64,000 nt of DNA from positions 1,922,001 to 1,986,000 of the forward strand of contig NZ_CP061171.1 in NCBI RefSeq assembly GCF_014692875.1, read 5' to 3'. A model generated the notes under the pieces. That model was given only the letters and a program-made list of their open reading frames with translations. It searched no databases and was not told the DNA's origin. Position 1 is the stretch's first letter. Every line of letters starts with the position of its first letter. Below are positions 36,546 to 46,277 of the stretch, one piece after another. The position numbers were made by a program, and so were the translations under genes. The stretch comes from Pedobacter riviphilus. Its GTDB lineage: Bacteria > Bacteroidota > Bacteroidia > Sphingobacteriales > Sphingobacteriaceae.

Positions 36546-37661
36546 TTACCCCAGCGCCTGTGCTAAATCGGCAATAATATCATCAACATGCTCTAAGCCT
36601 ACAGAAATACGGAGTAAGTTTTTTGGCGTTTTGCTATCGGGGCCTTCCACCGAATAGCGGTGCTCAATTAAACTCTCTACACCTCCTAAACTCGTCGCTT
36701 GCGCAAATAACTTTACCTTATTCACCACCTGATGTGCAGCTTCAACATCTCCTTTAACTAAGAACGACATCATCCCACCAAAATCTTTCATTTGTTTCTT
36801 TGCAATTGCGTGTTGTGGGTGATTTTCCAATCCAGGATAAAAAACAGCTTCAACATTCGGGTGTCCGTTTAAATAGTCAGCGATAAGCTTTCCATTTTCA
36901 CAGTGGCCTTTCATACGATAAGCCAGCGTTTTAATACTTCTGGTTAAGAGAAAACAATCGAAAGGGGAAGGGACCGCACCACCAGTTTGCTGAATGTTTT
37001 TGATTTTCTCCCATAACTCATCTTTTTTAGCGGTTACTAAAATACCGCCGAGCACATCACTATGACCGCCAAGATATTTAGTACTGCTATGCATTACAAT
37101 ATCAGCACCTAATAAAACCGGATTTTGTAAAATAGGCGAGGCGAAGGTACTATCGCAGGCTAAAGTGATGTTTTTAGCTTTGGCTATTTTGGCAATCTCT
37201 TGTATATCTGTAACCTTTAATAACGGATTGGATGGGGTTTCGATCCAGATCAGTTTGGTATTAGGTTTAATGCTCGATTGTATCAGATTTAAATCAGTCT
37301 GATCAATAAAATCAAACTCCAAACTATCGTTAAAAATAGTAAGTAATTGCTTTTTAATACCCCAATACATATCATCAGGTGCAATAATGTGGCTACCAGG
37401 TTTTAAGGCCTGGAATAAAACCATACCACAGGTATTTCCCGAAGAAAAAGCAGCCGCATCTTCGCCATATTCTAATTTGGCTACAGTGTTTTCTAAAGCA
37501 GACCGGTTTGGATTGCTTACCCTGCTATACATGTGCCCTCCGGGATAACCCCCATCCTCAGCGCGAAAAAAAGTTGTTGATAGATTAATAGGCAGGGTAA
37601 CATCGCCTGTAGTGCTTTTTACAAGATTAGAAGCGTGAATAGCAAGGGTTTCGGGTTTCAT
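36546..37661 (-). CDS. cystathionine gamma-synthase/lyase family PLP enzyme
   Basis: 371 residues. The PLP lysine is in MHSSTKYLGGHSD; SRVSNPNRSALE and the C-terminal SLGGVESLIEHR motif mark the Cys/Met metabolism PLP family. The SLGGVESLIEH loop is common to gamma-synthases and gamma-lyases. As metX and metY already make homocysteine directly, this enzyme is more likely a cystathionine gamma-synthase or lyase working on cysteine/homocysteine exchange. It is not under a visible riboswitch. Confidence 0.88.
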   Translation of the reverse strand: MKPETLAIHASNLVKSTTGDVTLPINLSTTFFRAEDGGYPGGHMYSRVSNPNRSALENTVAKLEYGEDAAAFSSGNTCGMVLFQALKPGSHIIAPDDMYWGIKKQLLTIFNDSLEFDFIDQTDLNLIQSSIKPNTKLIWIETPSNPLLKVTDIQEIAKIAKAKNITLACDSTFASPILQNPVLLGADIVMHSSTKYLGGHSDVLGGILVTAKKDELWEKIKNIQQTGGAVPSPFDCFLLTRSIKTLAYRMKGHCENGKLIADYLNGHPNVEAVFYPGLENHPQHAIAKKQMKDFGGMMSFLVKGDVEAAHQVVNKVKLFAQATSLGGVESLIEHRYSVEGPDSKTPKNLLRISVGLEHVDDIIADLAQALG

Positions 37662-37785
37662 GATAATTAATTTTGATCGAGGTGATATGGGAATGCAATT
37701 TAATAATTTGGTGCTAATTTAAGGTTCGTAATGGTTTTGGCAAGATTTATGTAACAAGTTTGACGAAATTTAAATTAAACAAAAA

Positions 37786-38280
37786 ATGAAAAGATTATTT
37801 ATAGCTATCGCAATAGCATGTTCTACTTTAGTAATGTTACAAAGTTGTAACACGGCAAAAAGAGTAACTGCAGGTGTAACAGGTAGCAGAGGTACAGTTG
37901 TTCGCGACTGGGTAGTAAGTAATGTAGTTTTAGAAGGTTTACCTGATGGTGCTGTGCAAGGCCTATTTGGCGAAAAATCTTACAAATGTTTCCAGGGAAG
38001 TACATGGCACTTAACTAACAGCGGTAATGGTTCTTACACTTTACCAGCATCAAGCACTTGTGGTTCGATAATGCAAACTATTTTCTGGTCGGCAGCACCT
38101 AAAGACCAAACTTTCCAATTCAAAAAAATCTTTGAAGGCGATAAAGCTAAAAATGTAACAGAAGGCTATCGTTTGATATTAACTGATCTTTCTAGCACAC
38201 AAATGATCTTGAAATCGCCAATCGAATTTGGTGGTAAAACCGCAAACATCGTTTTAACGTTTACGCCTGCTGCAAGATAA
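37786..38280 (+). CDS. lipocalin-family lipoprotein
   Basis: 164 residues. Lipoprotein signal with LQSC (Cys21). The mature part has a WVVSNVVLEGLP start, a CFQGSTWHLTNSGNGSYTL strand pair and ends in LTFTPAAR, like Bacteroidota lipocalin-like lipoproteins. Two further Cys may form a disulfide. A strong terminator follows 30 bp later. Function unknown. Confidence 0.72.
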   Translation: MKRLFIAIAIACSTLVMLQSCNTAKRVTAGVTGSRGTVVRDWVVSNVVLEGLPDGAVQGLFGEKSYKCFQGSTWHLTNSGNGSYTLPASSTCGSIMQTIFWSAAPKDQTFQFKKIFEGDKAKNVTEGYRLILTDLSSTQMILKSPIEFGGKTANIVLTFTPAAR

Positions 38281-38309
38281 TTAGATTTACCTGTGAAAAA
38301 CATATTAAG

Positions 38310-38339
38310 AGCACTTCTGAAAAGAGGTGCTTTTTTTTT
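38310..38339 (+). terminator. intrinsic terminator
   Basis: AGCACTTCT (38310-38318) pairs with AGAGGTGCT (38323-38331), GAAA loop, followed by eight T. It ends the lipoprotein transcript. Confidence 0.9.
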
Positions 38340-38404
38340 GTTACTCCTTCGCATTATCATTATTAGACCTGATTTATTTTATAAAAAAGTTTAGGTTACG
38401 AGAC

Positions 38405-38433
38405 GTCGTCATTCCCAGCTGCGCGGGAAAGAC
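38405..38433. repeat. dispersed hairpin repeat (CGTCATTCCC family)
   Basis: GTCGTCATTCCCAGCTGCGC with TTCCC/GGGAA arms, as at 19404 and 41465. The gap 38340-38691 otherwise holds no gene, only the candidate mqnE promoter. Confidence 0.5.
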
Positions 38434-38666
38434 AATTACTTAAATAAAAACATTTGTAGATTATAGCAAAATCTAAAGACTTTTATGAGATATTGATTTT
38501 AGGAAGTTCCTTTTTGTGGTTCGGTGCCTTGTATTGCTTTAGTTAAGTGCCTTAGAGTATGGTTAACAATCAAAATCTATCTCATCCTGGGTTATTATTA
38601 TGAATTAAAGCAGTTCTAAATCGCGGTTTGTTACAAGAAAATGATTTTCAAATCGCCTCATTATTG

Positions 38667-38674
38667 TATTTTTG
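38667..38674 (+). promoter_or_regulatory. candidate -7 element of mqnE
   Basis: TATTTTTG fits TAnnTTTG, 18 bp before the ATG at 38692. It lies inside the upstream open frame starting at 38641, which argues against that earlier start. Confidence 0.45.
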
Positions 38675-38691
38675 TTCAAAATAAATCAGGA

Positions 38692-39884
38692 ATGAATACA
38701 ACTGAGCAAGTTGAAAAAATATTAGCTGATACCAATTTATCAACTGAATTACAAAACATAGCACACAAAGTCCTTCACGGAGAACGGATTACCTTTGATG
38801 AAGGTGTTTACCTGTATGAACATGCAGAATTAGGTTACCTTGGTATCCTGGCGAATTTTATCCGCGAACAGAAACACGGTGATAAAACTTATTTCAACCG
38901 GAATTTCCATTTAGAACCAACCAATCTTTGCGTTTACGACTGCAAATTTTGCTCGTACTCCCGTTTAATTAAACAAAAAGAAGAAGGTTGGGCCTTAACG
39001 ATGGAGCAAATGCTTGATATTGTTAAAAAATACGATGGCGAACCTGTAACTGAAGTGCATATTGTGGGGGCGTGCTTCCACAATACGATGTAGCATTTTA
39101 TTCTGCATTGTTTACGGCCATTAAACAACATCGTCCAGATCTGCATGTAAAAGCATTAACGCCTGTAGAGTACCATTATATTTTCAAAAAAGCTAAAATT
39201 GATTACGCAACAGGTATGCGTTTAATGAAAGAAGCCGGATTGGAATCGATACCAGGTGGAGGGGCAGAGATTTTTCATCCTGAAATTAGAGAACAGATTG
39301 CAAAAGATAAATGCACCGGTCAGCAATGGTTAGATATACATGAAGAATGGCATAAGTTAGGGATGCGCAGTAATGCCACCATGCTTTACGGTCATATCGA
39401 AAAATATTGGCACCGGGTAGATCATATGGAAAAACTCCGCGAACTGCAGGATCGTACTGGTGGTTTCCAAACTTTTATTCCGCTAAAGTTCAGAAATCAA
39501 CATAATCAGATGAGTAATGTGCCAGAATCTTCAGTGATTGAAGATTTAAGAAACTATGCCATTGCCCGTATTTATATGGATAACTTCGATCACATTAAAG
39601 CCTATTGGGCAATGATCAGTCGCGAAACAGCTCAGCTATCGTTAAATTATGGTGTTGATGATATCGATGGAACTTTAGATGACACTACGAAAATTTACTC
39701 TATGGCCGGTGCCGAAGAGCAAACACCTGCAATGAGCACGAAGGAGTTGGTGAATCTGATTAAACAAGTGGGCAGAAAAGCAATAGAACGCGATACTTTA
39801 TATAACGTGGTGACCGATTTTGAAAATGTAGTTTTCGAAGAGGAAAAAAAACCTCAATATTATAAGCTGCCGGTTGTGAATTAA
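38692..39884 (+). pseudogene. mqnE: aminofutalosine synthase MqnE, frameshifted
   Basis: Two frames of one gene. The first (38692-39093) has the radical-SAM CxxxCxxC at Cys80, Cys84 and Cys87 (CVYDCKFC) and runs to EVHIVG; the second, up to 39884, continues PQYDVAFYSALF with PGGGAEIF, GMRSNATMLYGH and FIPLKFRN, all MqnE motifs. Where G6 is expected (EVHIVGGV) there is G5 at 39066-39070, so one base seems missing. MqnE joins a deoxychorismate-derived enol to adenosine in the futalosine route to menaquinone. As mqnA is intact nearby, a sequencing error is likely. Confidence 0.9.
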
Positions 39885-40002
39885 TAATCGAATGAAAGAA
39901 TGAGAGATTGAGTGGATGTGACAGGCAACTCGGTATTCGATCATTCAAAACTCAATAATTAAACAATCAATAACTCAATCATTCAAAATTCAATCATTAT
40001 TG

Positions 40003-40626
40003 ATGCGGGAAATATACATCATACGCCACGGCGAAACGGAACTTAATAAACAAGGCATAGTACAGGGCAGAGGTATAAATTCTGACTTAAATGATTTAGG
40101 TAGGGCACAGGCAGAAGCGTTTTACCAAACCTATAAAAATGTCCCTTTTGATAAAATTTATACTTCGGATTTAAAACGTACCTGGCAAACTGTCCAGAAG
40201 TTTATTGATTCGGGATTACCCTGGGAAAAACTTTCGGGTTTAGATGAATTGGCCTGGGGCGTTTGGGAAGGGAAACCGAATACAGAAGATGCTCGTGATG
40301 CTTTCCGTGATATGTTGCAGAGTTGGCAGGATGGAGATTATACAGCACATTTCGAGGGTGGCGAGAGCGTTCAGGACGTTTACGAACGTTTAAAACAGCC
40401 TATGGAAATTTTGATGAGCAGACCTGAGGAAAAAACAGTTTTACTTTGCATGCATGGTAGAGCGATGCGTGTTTTCTTGTGTTTACTGTTAGGCAAACCG
40501 CTGAGCGAAATGACTGAGTTTCCACATCAAAATACGGTGCTTTACAAGATGGGCTTTGAGGATGGAAAATTCTCAGTTCTTGAATTTAATAGTACCGTTC
40601 ATTTAGACGGTTTAGTAATTGGATAA
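40003..40626 (+). CDS. histidine phosphatase family protein
   Basis: 207 residues from the ATG at 40003, one codon after a TTG. IIRHGETELN with catalytic His9 and LLCMHGRAMR with the second His mark the phosphoglycerate-mutase-like phosphatase family; DELAWGVWEGK holds the acid. Substrates in this family range from phosphosugars to nucleotides. It sits between mqnE and mqnA, so a job in menaquinone synthesis is possible but not shown. Confidence 0.88.
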   Translation: MREIYIIRHGETELNKQGIVQGRGINSDLNDLGRAQAEAFYQTYKNVPFDKIYTSDLKRTWQTVQKFIDSGLPWEKLSGLDELAWGVWEGKPNTEDARDAFRDMLQSWQDGDYTAHFEGGESVQDVYERLKQPMEILMSRPEEKTVLLCMHGRAMRVFLCLLLGKPLSEMTEFPHQNTVLYKMGFEDGKFSVLEFNSTVHLDGLVIG

Positions 40627-40639
40627 TCGCAAGATAATT

Positions 40640-40692
40640 CGTCATCATTAACTTGTTTCAGGATAGATGCTGAAATAAATTCAGCATGACGA
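40640..40692. repeat. dispersed inverted repeat (CGTCATGCTGAA family)
   Basis: Outer CGTCAT...ATGACG arms with an inner hairpin ATGCTGAA (40667-40674) / TTCAGCAT (40680-40687). The same motif, with longer arms, is at 45666-45759. Confidence 0.55.
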
Positions 40693-40716
40693 CAATAATA
40701 AAAATAACATAACACC

Positions 40717-41457
40717 TTGAATAAGATTAAAATATCGGCTGTTGCCTATACCAATACCAAAGCTTTTATATACGGATTAGAACATTCGGACATTATAAAT
40801 AAAATTGATTTAAGTTTAGATATTCCTTCAGATTGCGCAGCTAAAGTAATTAACGGTCAGGTTGATATCGGATTAATGCCTGTAGCTGCCATTCCTTTGG
40901 TTCCCAATGCCAATATTGTGGCCGATTATTGTATCGGAAGTGATGGAGGTGTAAATTCTGTATTCATTTTTAGTGAAGTTCCTGCCCAGGAAATTAAAAC
41001 CGTAAGATTGGATACGCACTCACGTACGTCAAACAATTTAGCCAAAGTATTGCTTAAGTTCCATTGGAAAAAGGAAGTGGAGTTTACTACAGACCCTACT
41101 GCAAAAACAGATGCATTTGTTTTAATCGGCGATAGAACCTTTGGCAAAAAAGAAGACTTCGCTTACGCTTACGACATGGGTGAAGAGTGGAAAAACTTTA
41201 CCGGATTACCCTTTATGTACGCGGCCTGGGTGGCCAACAAAGAAATTTCACAAGAATTTAAAAATGAATTTAATGCCGCCTTAAAATTCGGTCTGGAGCA
41301 CAGAAAAGAAGTTTTGCAGGAGCTGCCAGCATCGCCTAATTTCGATCTGGAAGATTACCTGTACCACAAACTTCAATTTGAGGTTACTGATGATAGAAAG
41401 AAAGCTTTAAAGCTGTTTTTAGGATATATTGAAGAACTGGAAAAAGTTAGTTTATAA
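40717..41457 (+). CDS. mqnA: chorismate dehydratase MqnA
   Basis: 246 residues from a TTG start (no ATG in reach). The sequence begins KISAVAYTNTKAFIYGL and contains DIGLMPVAAIPL, GVNSVFIFS and THSRTSNNLAKVLL, typical of MqnA/MqnD periplasmic-binding-fold enzymes; it is MqnA by its SRTSNNL start of the second lobe. MqnA removes water from chorismate to give 3-enolpyruvylbenzoate, the substrate of MqnE. With mqnE it shows that the organism uses the futalosine pathway. Confidence 0.9.
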   Translation: MNKIKISAVAYTNTKAFIYGLEHSDIINKIDLSLDIPSDCAAKVINGQVDIGLMPVAAIPLVPNANIVADYCIGSDGGVNSVFIFSEVPAQEIKTVRLDTHSRTSNNLAKVLLKFHWKKEVEFTTDPTAKTDAFVLIGDRTFGKKEDFAYAYDMGEEWKNFTGLPFMYAAWVANKEISQEFKNEFNAALKFGLEHRKEVLQELPASPNFDLEDYLYHKLQFEVTDDRKKALKLFLGYIEELEKVSL

Positions 41458-41464
41458 ATAAAAT

Positions 41465-41542
41465 CGTCATTCCCAACTTGATTGGGAATCTTAATGCATT
41501 GCTATGACTGCTTTAAGATTCCCGCCTACGCGGGAATGACGG
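41465..41542. repeat. double-hairpin dispersed repeat, likely bidirectional terminator
   Basis: CGTCATTCCCAACTTGATTG with hairpin ATTCCCAA (41469-41476) / TTGGGAAT (41482-41489), then ATTCCCGC (41518-41525) / GCGGGAAT (41530-41537) and a closing GACG. The outer ends also pair. It fills the space between convergent mqnA and hpf. Confidence 0.7.
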
Positions 41543-41557
41543 CCGCGTCAAAGAAAT

Positions 41558-41872
41558 TTAATGTGCTTTCATTTTTCCAGCCACCTTTTCAAGCGTACTT
41601 TTTAATTTCGTTAATGCACCCGTTATAGCCAAATCGTAGGTATTGCCCATATTGGTAACGGCTATAGGCTCTTTTCCGGTTATTCTGGCCTCTAATAAAC
41701 ATCTTTTATCGTCTAAGCCATCTTTACTGCCGTTCTCATCAGATAGATGAACTTCAAAGCGTGTAATTAAATCGCTATATCTGCTCAAACCCTCATTTAA
41801 CTGTGTCTGGATTTTTTCGTCGTATTCCTGGTGTATAGTTAAATTTTTGTCGGTATTCAGTTGGATCGTCAT
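41558..41872 (-). CDS. HPF/RaiA-family ribosome-associated protein
   Basis: 104 residues from the ATG at 41872 (MTIQLNTDKNLTIHQEYDEK); a longer frame to 41914 adds residues that do not fit. The fold pattern with RFEVHLSDENG and RCLLEARITGKEPIAV is that of ribosome hibernation/sigma-54-modulation proteins (short HPF type). Such proteins bind the 30S decoding site in stationary phase. The spacing of the basic patch is family-like, but identity is moderate. Confidence 0.8.
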   Translation of the reverse strand: MTIQLNTDKNLTIHQEYDEKIQTQLNEGLSRYSDLITRFEVHLSDENGSKDGLDDKRCLLEARITGKEPIAVTNMGNTYDLAITGALTKLKSTLEKVAGKMKAH

Positions 41873-41952
41873 AATTAAAAATATTAGGTATAAATTTATA
41901 TTAATGTAACACACAACTACGAGAAACGTTTTAAGAATAAGGGTTAATTGTT

Positions 41953-42256
41953 TAAGAAAGAAAACTATTATGCAACTGGGTTAAAACAGGCCATTGTTTC
42001 TAAACCTGGTAGGAGCGAGCACGAGTGCAACGAAGTAAAGCGGATAACAGGGCTACACCAACCGAAAAGCACAGAACCTTCATTTCCAAAAGATGGCTAA
42101 CTGTTAAAGAAAAAAACTATAATGGAATCGGGTTAAAACAGACCATTGTACCTAAACCTGGTAGGAGCGAGCACGAGTGTAACGAAGTAAAGCGGATAAC
42201 AGGGCTACATTGACCGAAAAGCACAGAACCCTTCATTTTCAAAAAAATGGTTAACT
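41953..42256. repeat. tandem duplication, two copies of 152 bp
   Basis: Two direct copies (about 41953-42104 and 42105-42256). Shared landmarks: GTAGGAGCGAGCACGAGTG at 42009 and 42161, and AACGAAGTAAAGCGGATAAC in both. They differ at scattered positions, so the duplication is not very recent. The reverse complement (GTTATCCGCTTTACTTCG) resembles repeats at 20632 and 36391. Short reading frames across it are not gene-like. It occupies most of the 548-bp gap 41873-42420 before mutS. Confidence 0.75.
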
Positions 42257-42420
42257 GGTTAACTGGGGATAACGGGTCAATTGTTTAGATTGCCTGACTG
42301 TGATATCTACGATTGACCGATTAACCTTTCGATTTTAAACAATCTTTCAACTTTTCAACAAAACAGCCGTAGAATGCTTATTCATGTTATCTTTATGGCT
42401 TTTGTAAATTAATTTCAGTT

Positions 42421-45033
42421 TTGGCTAAAGACACGAATAAAGAAACCCCGTTAATGCAGCAATACAACGCGATTAAAGCGAAGTATCCGGGCGCACTTTT
42501 ACTATTTAGGGTTGGCGATTTTTATGAAACCTTTGGCGAAGATGCCATTAAAACGGCACAGATTTTAGGCATAGTATTAACCAGAAGAGGTACTGGGCCT
42601 AATGGCGGCGCCTTAGAACTGGCTGGTTTTCCACATCACTCGTTAGATAACTATTTATCCAAATTAGTTAGGGCAGGACAACGCGTTGCCATTTGCGATC
42701 AACTCGAAGACCCTAAAACCACAAAAACCATTGTTAAACGTGGTGTAACAGAATTGGTTACCCCCGGCGTAGCTTATGGTGATAATATTGTAAACCAAAA
42801 ATCGAACAATTTCCTGGCCTGTGTTTTCTTTGATAAAACACAATTAGGTGTCTCATTCTTAGATATATCGACAGGTGAATTTTTAATTGCGCAGGGCAAC
42901 AGTGATTATATTGACAAACTTTTACAAGGCTTTAAGCCAACAGAGGTTATTTTTCAGAAATCGAAACGACAGGCGTTTACCGAGAACTTTGGCGATCGTT
43001 TTTACACTTTCGGTTTAGATGAATGGCCTTTTACAACTGATTTTGGGAATGAAACCTTGATGAAACACTTTGAAGTTTCTTCGTTAAAAGGTTTTGGTAT
43101 AGAGCGTTTGCAGAGTGGAATTGTTGCTGCTGGTGTTATTTTACACTACCTGGGCGAAACCGAGCACCGCAATTTACAACACATCAGTTCGATTGGCCGT
43201 ATTGAGGAAGACCGCTACATGTGGTTAGACCGTTTTACCATCCGTAACCTCGAATTAGTGAATTCGCCAAACGACAATGCGGTAACCTTGTTCGATATCC
43301 TCGATCATACCTGTACCCCAATGGGTGCGCGTTTGTTGCAGAAGTGGATCATTATGCCGTTAAAAGAATTAAAGCCAATCCAGGAACGACTTGGTATGGT
43401 GGAGTATTTTGTAAAGCATGAAGAATTACAGGGCGAATTTTTAAATAACATTAAACAGATCGGCGATTTAGAACGGCTGATCTCAAAAGTAGGTCTGCAG
43501 CGGGTTGGTCCGAGAGAACTGGTGGCCTTAAAGCGCGCATTGTATCACATCGAAGCGGTTAAAAAATTAGCTGCCGATTCTAAAAACCCGTTCCTGATCA
43601 AAATAGCCGATCAATTAAACCCCTGTTTGGCAATAAGGGAAAGGATTGAAAGGGAATTACAACCAGAGCCACCTGCTTTGCTGATTAAAGGGAATGTAAT
43701 TGCCGACGGAATTGACGAAGATTTAGACCGTTTGCGTAAAATTGCTTTTGGTGGTAAAGATTATCTGGTTCAGATACAAAAACGTGAAGCAGAAGCAACG
43801 GGTATTCCATCGTTAAAAATTGCCTTCAATAATGTTTTTGGGTATTATTTAGAAGTTACCCATACCCATAAAGATAAAGTACCCGAAGGATGGATCCGTA
43901 AACAAACGCTGGTAAATGCCGAACGTTATATTACGCCTGAACTTAAAGAATATGAAGACCAGATTTTAGGTGCGGAAGAGAAGATACAGGCTATTGAAAT
44001 CCGCTTGTACAACGAACTGATGTACGAAACTGCCAGTTACATTAAACCGATCCAACTCGATTCGTTTTTAATTGCGCAGCTTGATTGTTTATTATGCTTC
44101 GCACAGTTAGCGGCTAAAAACCATTACAACAAACCTAAAGTTACCGAAAATAAGGTGCTCGATATTAAAGGTGGCCGTCACCCGGTAATTGAGAAACAAT
44201 TGCCAGTTGGCACAGAATACATTACCAATGATGTATATCTAGATACAGAAAGCCAGCAGATTATTATGATTACCGGTCCCAACATGGCGGGTAAGTCGGC
44301 CATTTTAAGGCAAACCGCGCTGATTGTATTAATGGCTCAAATGGGCTCTTTTGTTCCGGCAAAAGATGCAGAGGTGGGTATTGTAGATAAGATTTTTACG
44401 CGAGTAGGGGCATCTGATAATATTTCTTCAGGAGAAAGTACATTTATGGTCGAAATGAATGAAACGGCCAGTATCCTGAACAACATTTCTGACGATAGTT
44501 TGATCTTACTCGATGAGATTGGTCGCGGAACGAGTACTTACGATGGTATTTCAATCGCCTGGGCCATTGCCGAGTTTTTGCATCAGCACCCAACTGCTCG
44601 ACCAAAAACCTTATTCGCTACACACTACCATGAGTTAAATGAACTGGCCAATACTATGCCGCGCATTAAAAACTTTAATGTATCGGTAAAAGAAATGACC
44701 AATAAGGTAATCTTTTTACGCAAGCTTGTACCAGGAGGTAGTGAGCATAGCTTTGGTATACACGTTGCGAAAATGGCAGGTATGCCAACAAAATTAATTG
44801 GCCGTGCTAACGAGATATTGAAAAAACTGGAAATAGACCGTACAGAGGGGCAAAGCATAAAAGATAGCATTAAAAAAGTGCAGAACCAGGCTTATCAGTT
44901 GCAGATGTTCGCTATTGATGATCCTGTTCTGGTGAAAATCCGTGATACACTGAATAATTTAGATGTAAATGCATTAACACCCGTAGAAGCCTTGTTAAAA
45001 CTGGATGAAATACAACGATTGATTAAGAATTAA
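42421..45033 (+). CDS. mutS: DNA mismatch repair protein MutS
   Basis: 870 residues from a TTG start ([15 protein letters not shown]; the first ATG, 11 codons on, would cut the N-terminus). Mismatch-binding domain I has [14 protein letters not shown] (the Phe-x-Glu mismatch wedge), followed by connector, core, clamp, and the ATPase with Walker [11 protein letters not shown] near 618-627 and [12 protein letters not shown]. It recognises mismatches and with MutL starts repair. Full length for the family. The tandem repeat upstream may hold its promoter region. Confidence 0.97.
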   Translation: MAKDTNKETPLMQQYNAIKAKYPGALLLFRVGDFYETFGEDAIKTAQILGIVLTRRGTGPNGGALELAGFPHHSLDNYLSKLVRAGQRVAICDQLEDPKTTKTIVKRGVTELVTPGVAYGDNIVNQKSNNFLACVFFDKTQLGVSFLDISTGEFLIAQGNSDYIDKLLQGFKPTEVIFQKSKRQAFTENFGDRFYTFGLDEWPFTTDFGNETLMKHFEVSSLKGFGIERLQSGIVAAGVILHYLGETEHRNLQHISSIGRIEEDRYMWLDRFTIRNLELVNSPNDNAVTLFDILDHTCTPMGARLLQKWIIMPLKELKPIQERLGMVEYFVKHEELQGEFLNNIKQIGDLERLISKVGLQRVGPRELVALKRALYHIEAVKKLAADSKNPFLIKIADQLNPCLAIRERIERELQPEPPALLIKGNVIADGIDEDLDRLRKIAFGGKDYLVQIQKREAEATGIPSLKIAFNNVFGYYLEVTHTHKDKVPEGWIRKQTLVNAERYITPELKEYEDQILGAEEKIQAIEIRLYNELMYETASYIKPIQLDSFLIAQLDCLLCFAQLAAKNHYNKPKVTENKVLDIKGGRHPVIEKQLPVGTEYITNDVYLDTESQQIIMITGPNMAGKSAILRQTALIVLMAQMGSFVPAKDAEVGIVDKIFTRVGASDNISSGESTFMVEMNETASILNNISDDSLILLDEIGRGTSTYDGISIAWAIAEFLHQHPTARPKTLFATHYHELNELANTMPRIKNFNVSVKEMTNKVIFLRKLVPGGSEHSFGIHVAKMAGMPTKLIGRANEILKKLEIDRTEGQSIKDSIKKVQNQAYQLQMFAIDDPVLVKIRDTLNNLDVNALTPVEALLKLDEIQRLIKN

Positions 45034-45121
45034 GAGCAGTTGTAAGGTGTGAGATATAAGGCATAAGGTTTTAAATCTCATAGCCTGCAACTAATATACT
45101 ATTATACTATTATACTATACG

Positions 45122-45649
45122 ATGGAAAGAACCTTAAAGCTTATACCTTTTACCTTTCACCTCAAAAGGAATATATTCTTTTTAATTGCAATCATATTTT
45201 TCCTTTCGTCATGTGGTACACGAAAGTATACGGTTAAAAATGATACAAAAGCTTCTAAAGCGGCAGATGCAATGGCAAATTTACAAAGCAAATCGCTCTA
45301 TCGTTTCATTACCGACTGGACAGGTGTAAAATATCGTTTTGGAGGTTTAGATAAAGGCGGTATTGATTGTTCTGGTTTTGCTTTTTTATTGGAGAAAGAA
45401 ATTTATGGGATTACTCTTCCGCGTATTTCGCGCGAGCAAGCCAATGTGGTGAAGCGTAAAAATATCGATAATTTGAAAGAAGGAGATTTGGTGTTTTTTT
45501 CTTTTGGCGGAAATGACGTAGATCATGTAGGAGTATACCTCAATAATGGCTTTTTCGTACATGCCAGCACTACAAGGGGCGTAATTGTTGATGATTTAAC
45601 ACTTCCTGCCTATCAACGTGTATTCGTTAAATCCGGATCTGTGAATTAG
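45122..45649 (+). CDS. NlpC/P60 peptidoglycan endopeptidase, lipoprotein
   Basis: 175 residues. Lipobox FLSSC (Cys31) after a hydrophobic stretch; C40 peptidase domain with Cys83 in GIDCSGF, His135 in VDHVGVYL and His147 in FVHAST. Spr/MepS-like enzymes cut D-Glu-mDAP bonds between peptidoglycan stems at the outer-membrane side. The stretch before it has three near-copies of a TATACTAT unit directly ahead of the start codon. Confidence 0.93.
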   Translation: MERTLKLIPFTFHLKRNIFFLIAIIFFLSSCGTRKYTVKNDTKASKAADAMANLQSKSLYRFITDWTGVKYRFGGLDKGGIDCSGFAFLLEKEIYGITLPRISREQANVVKRKNIDNLKEGDLVFFSFGGNDVDHVGVYLNNGFFVHASTTRGVIVDDLTLPAYQRVFVKSGSVN

Positions 45650-45665
45650 TTAACCCAATATCTAT

Positions 45666-45759
45666 CGTCATGCTGAACTTGTTTCAGCATCTTATTATTG
45701 AAGAAAAATTCAGTTTAGCATGGTCCTCTCACAGCCCCTGAAACAAGTTCAGGGTGACG
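45666..45759. repeat. long inverted repeat (CGTCATGCTGAA family)
   Basis: CGTCATGCTGAACTTGTTTC... (45666-45687) and ...CTGAAACAAGTTCAGGGTGACG (45738-45759) pair over 22 bp with two mismatches, 50-nt loop. Relative of 40640-40692. It lies between nlpC and the TlpA-like gene. Confidence 0.65.
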
Positions 45760-45803
45760 ATCCCATCGATAAAACAAATCTTTTCATTTTTCGTTATTCA
45801 TTT

Positions 45804-46271
45804 ATGCGTATATTTTTCATAATCTGCTTATCTTTAATTACTTGCTACGCGACAGCGCAGGTAAAATTGCTCAAATTGGATGAGTTGGATAAACGAATTG
45901 CCAATGGAAAAGATACTACTTATGTAATCAATTTCTGGGCTACCTGGTGTTCTCCATGTGTTGCTGAGTTGCCGAATTTCGAGAAATTACGTTTAGCCAA
46001 TTTAAAAAAGCCTGTTAAGGTGCTTTTAGTGAGTTTAGATTTTAAGTCAAAATTGCAAAAGGAAGTGATTCCATTTGTGTTGAACAATAAAATTAATGCC
46101 GAAGTATTTCTTTTAAACGAACCCGATCAGCAACAGTATATCGAACGGATAGACAAAAAGTGGTCGGGTGCTATTCCTGCTACCTTGTTTGTAAACGAGA
46201 AAACCAGGCATTTTTACGAGAAAGAATTTACCGAAAAGGAACTGAACAATACTTTGTTAAACTTAAAATAG
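45804..46271 (+). CDS. TlpA/ResA-like periplasmic thioredoxin
   Basis: 155 residues from the ATG at 45804, giving a signal peptide (MRIFFIICLSLITCYATA); an upstream frame from 45720 runs into the repeat and is not used. The thioredoxin fold has the WATWCSPC active site, with a Pro in AIPATLFVN. It would reduce or isomerise disulfides in the periplasm, as TlpA/ResA do in cytochrome c maturation. It is 6 bp before a second thioredoxin-like gene. Confidence 0.9.
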   Translation: MRIFFIICLSLITCYATAQVKLLKLDELDKRIANGKDTTYVINFWATWCSPCVAELPNFEKLRLANLKKPVKVLLVSLDFKSKLQKEVIPFVLNNKINAEVFLLNEPDQQQYIERIDKKWSGAIPATLFVNEKTRHFYEKEFTEKELNNTLLNLK

Positions 46272-46277
46272 ATCGCA

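Noticed and set aside
41953..42256. Possible CRISPR array
   Set aside because: Only two copies of 152 bp in direct tandem; no short repeats with unique spacers and no cas genes.
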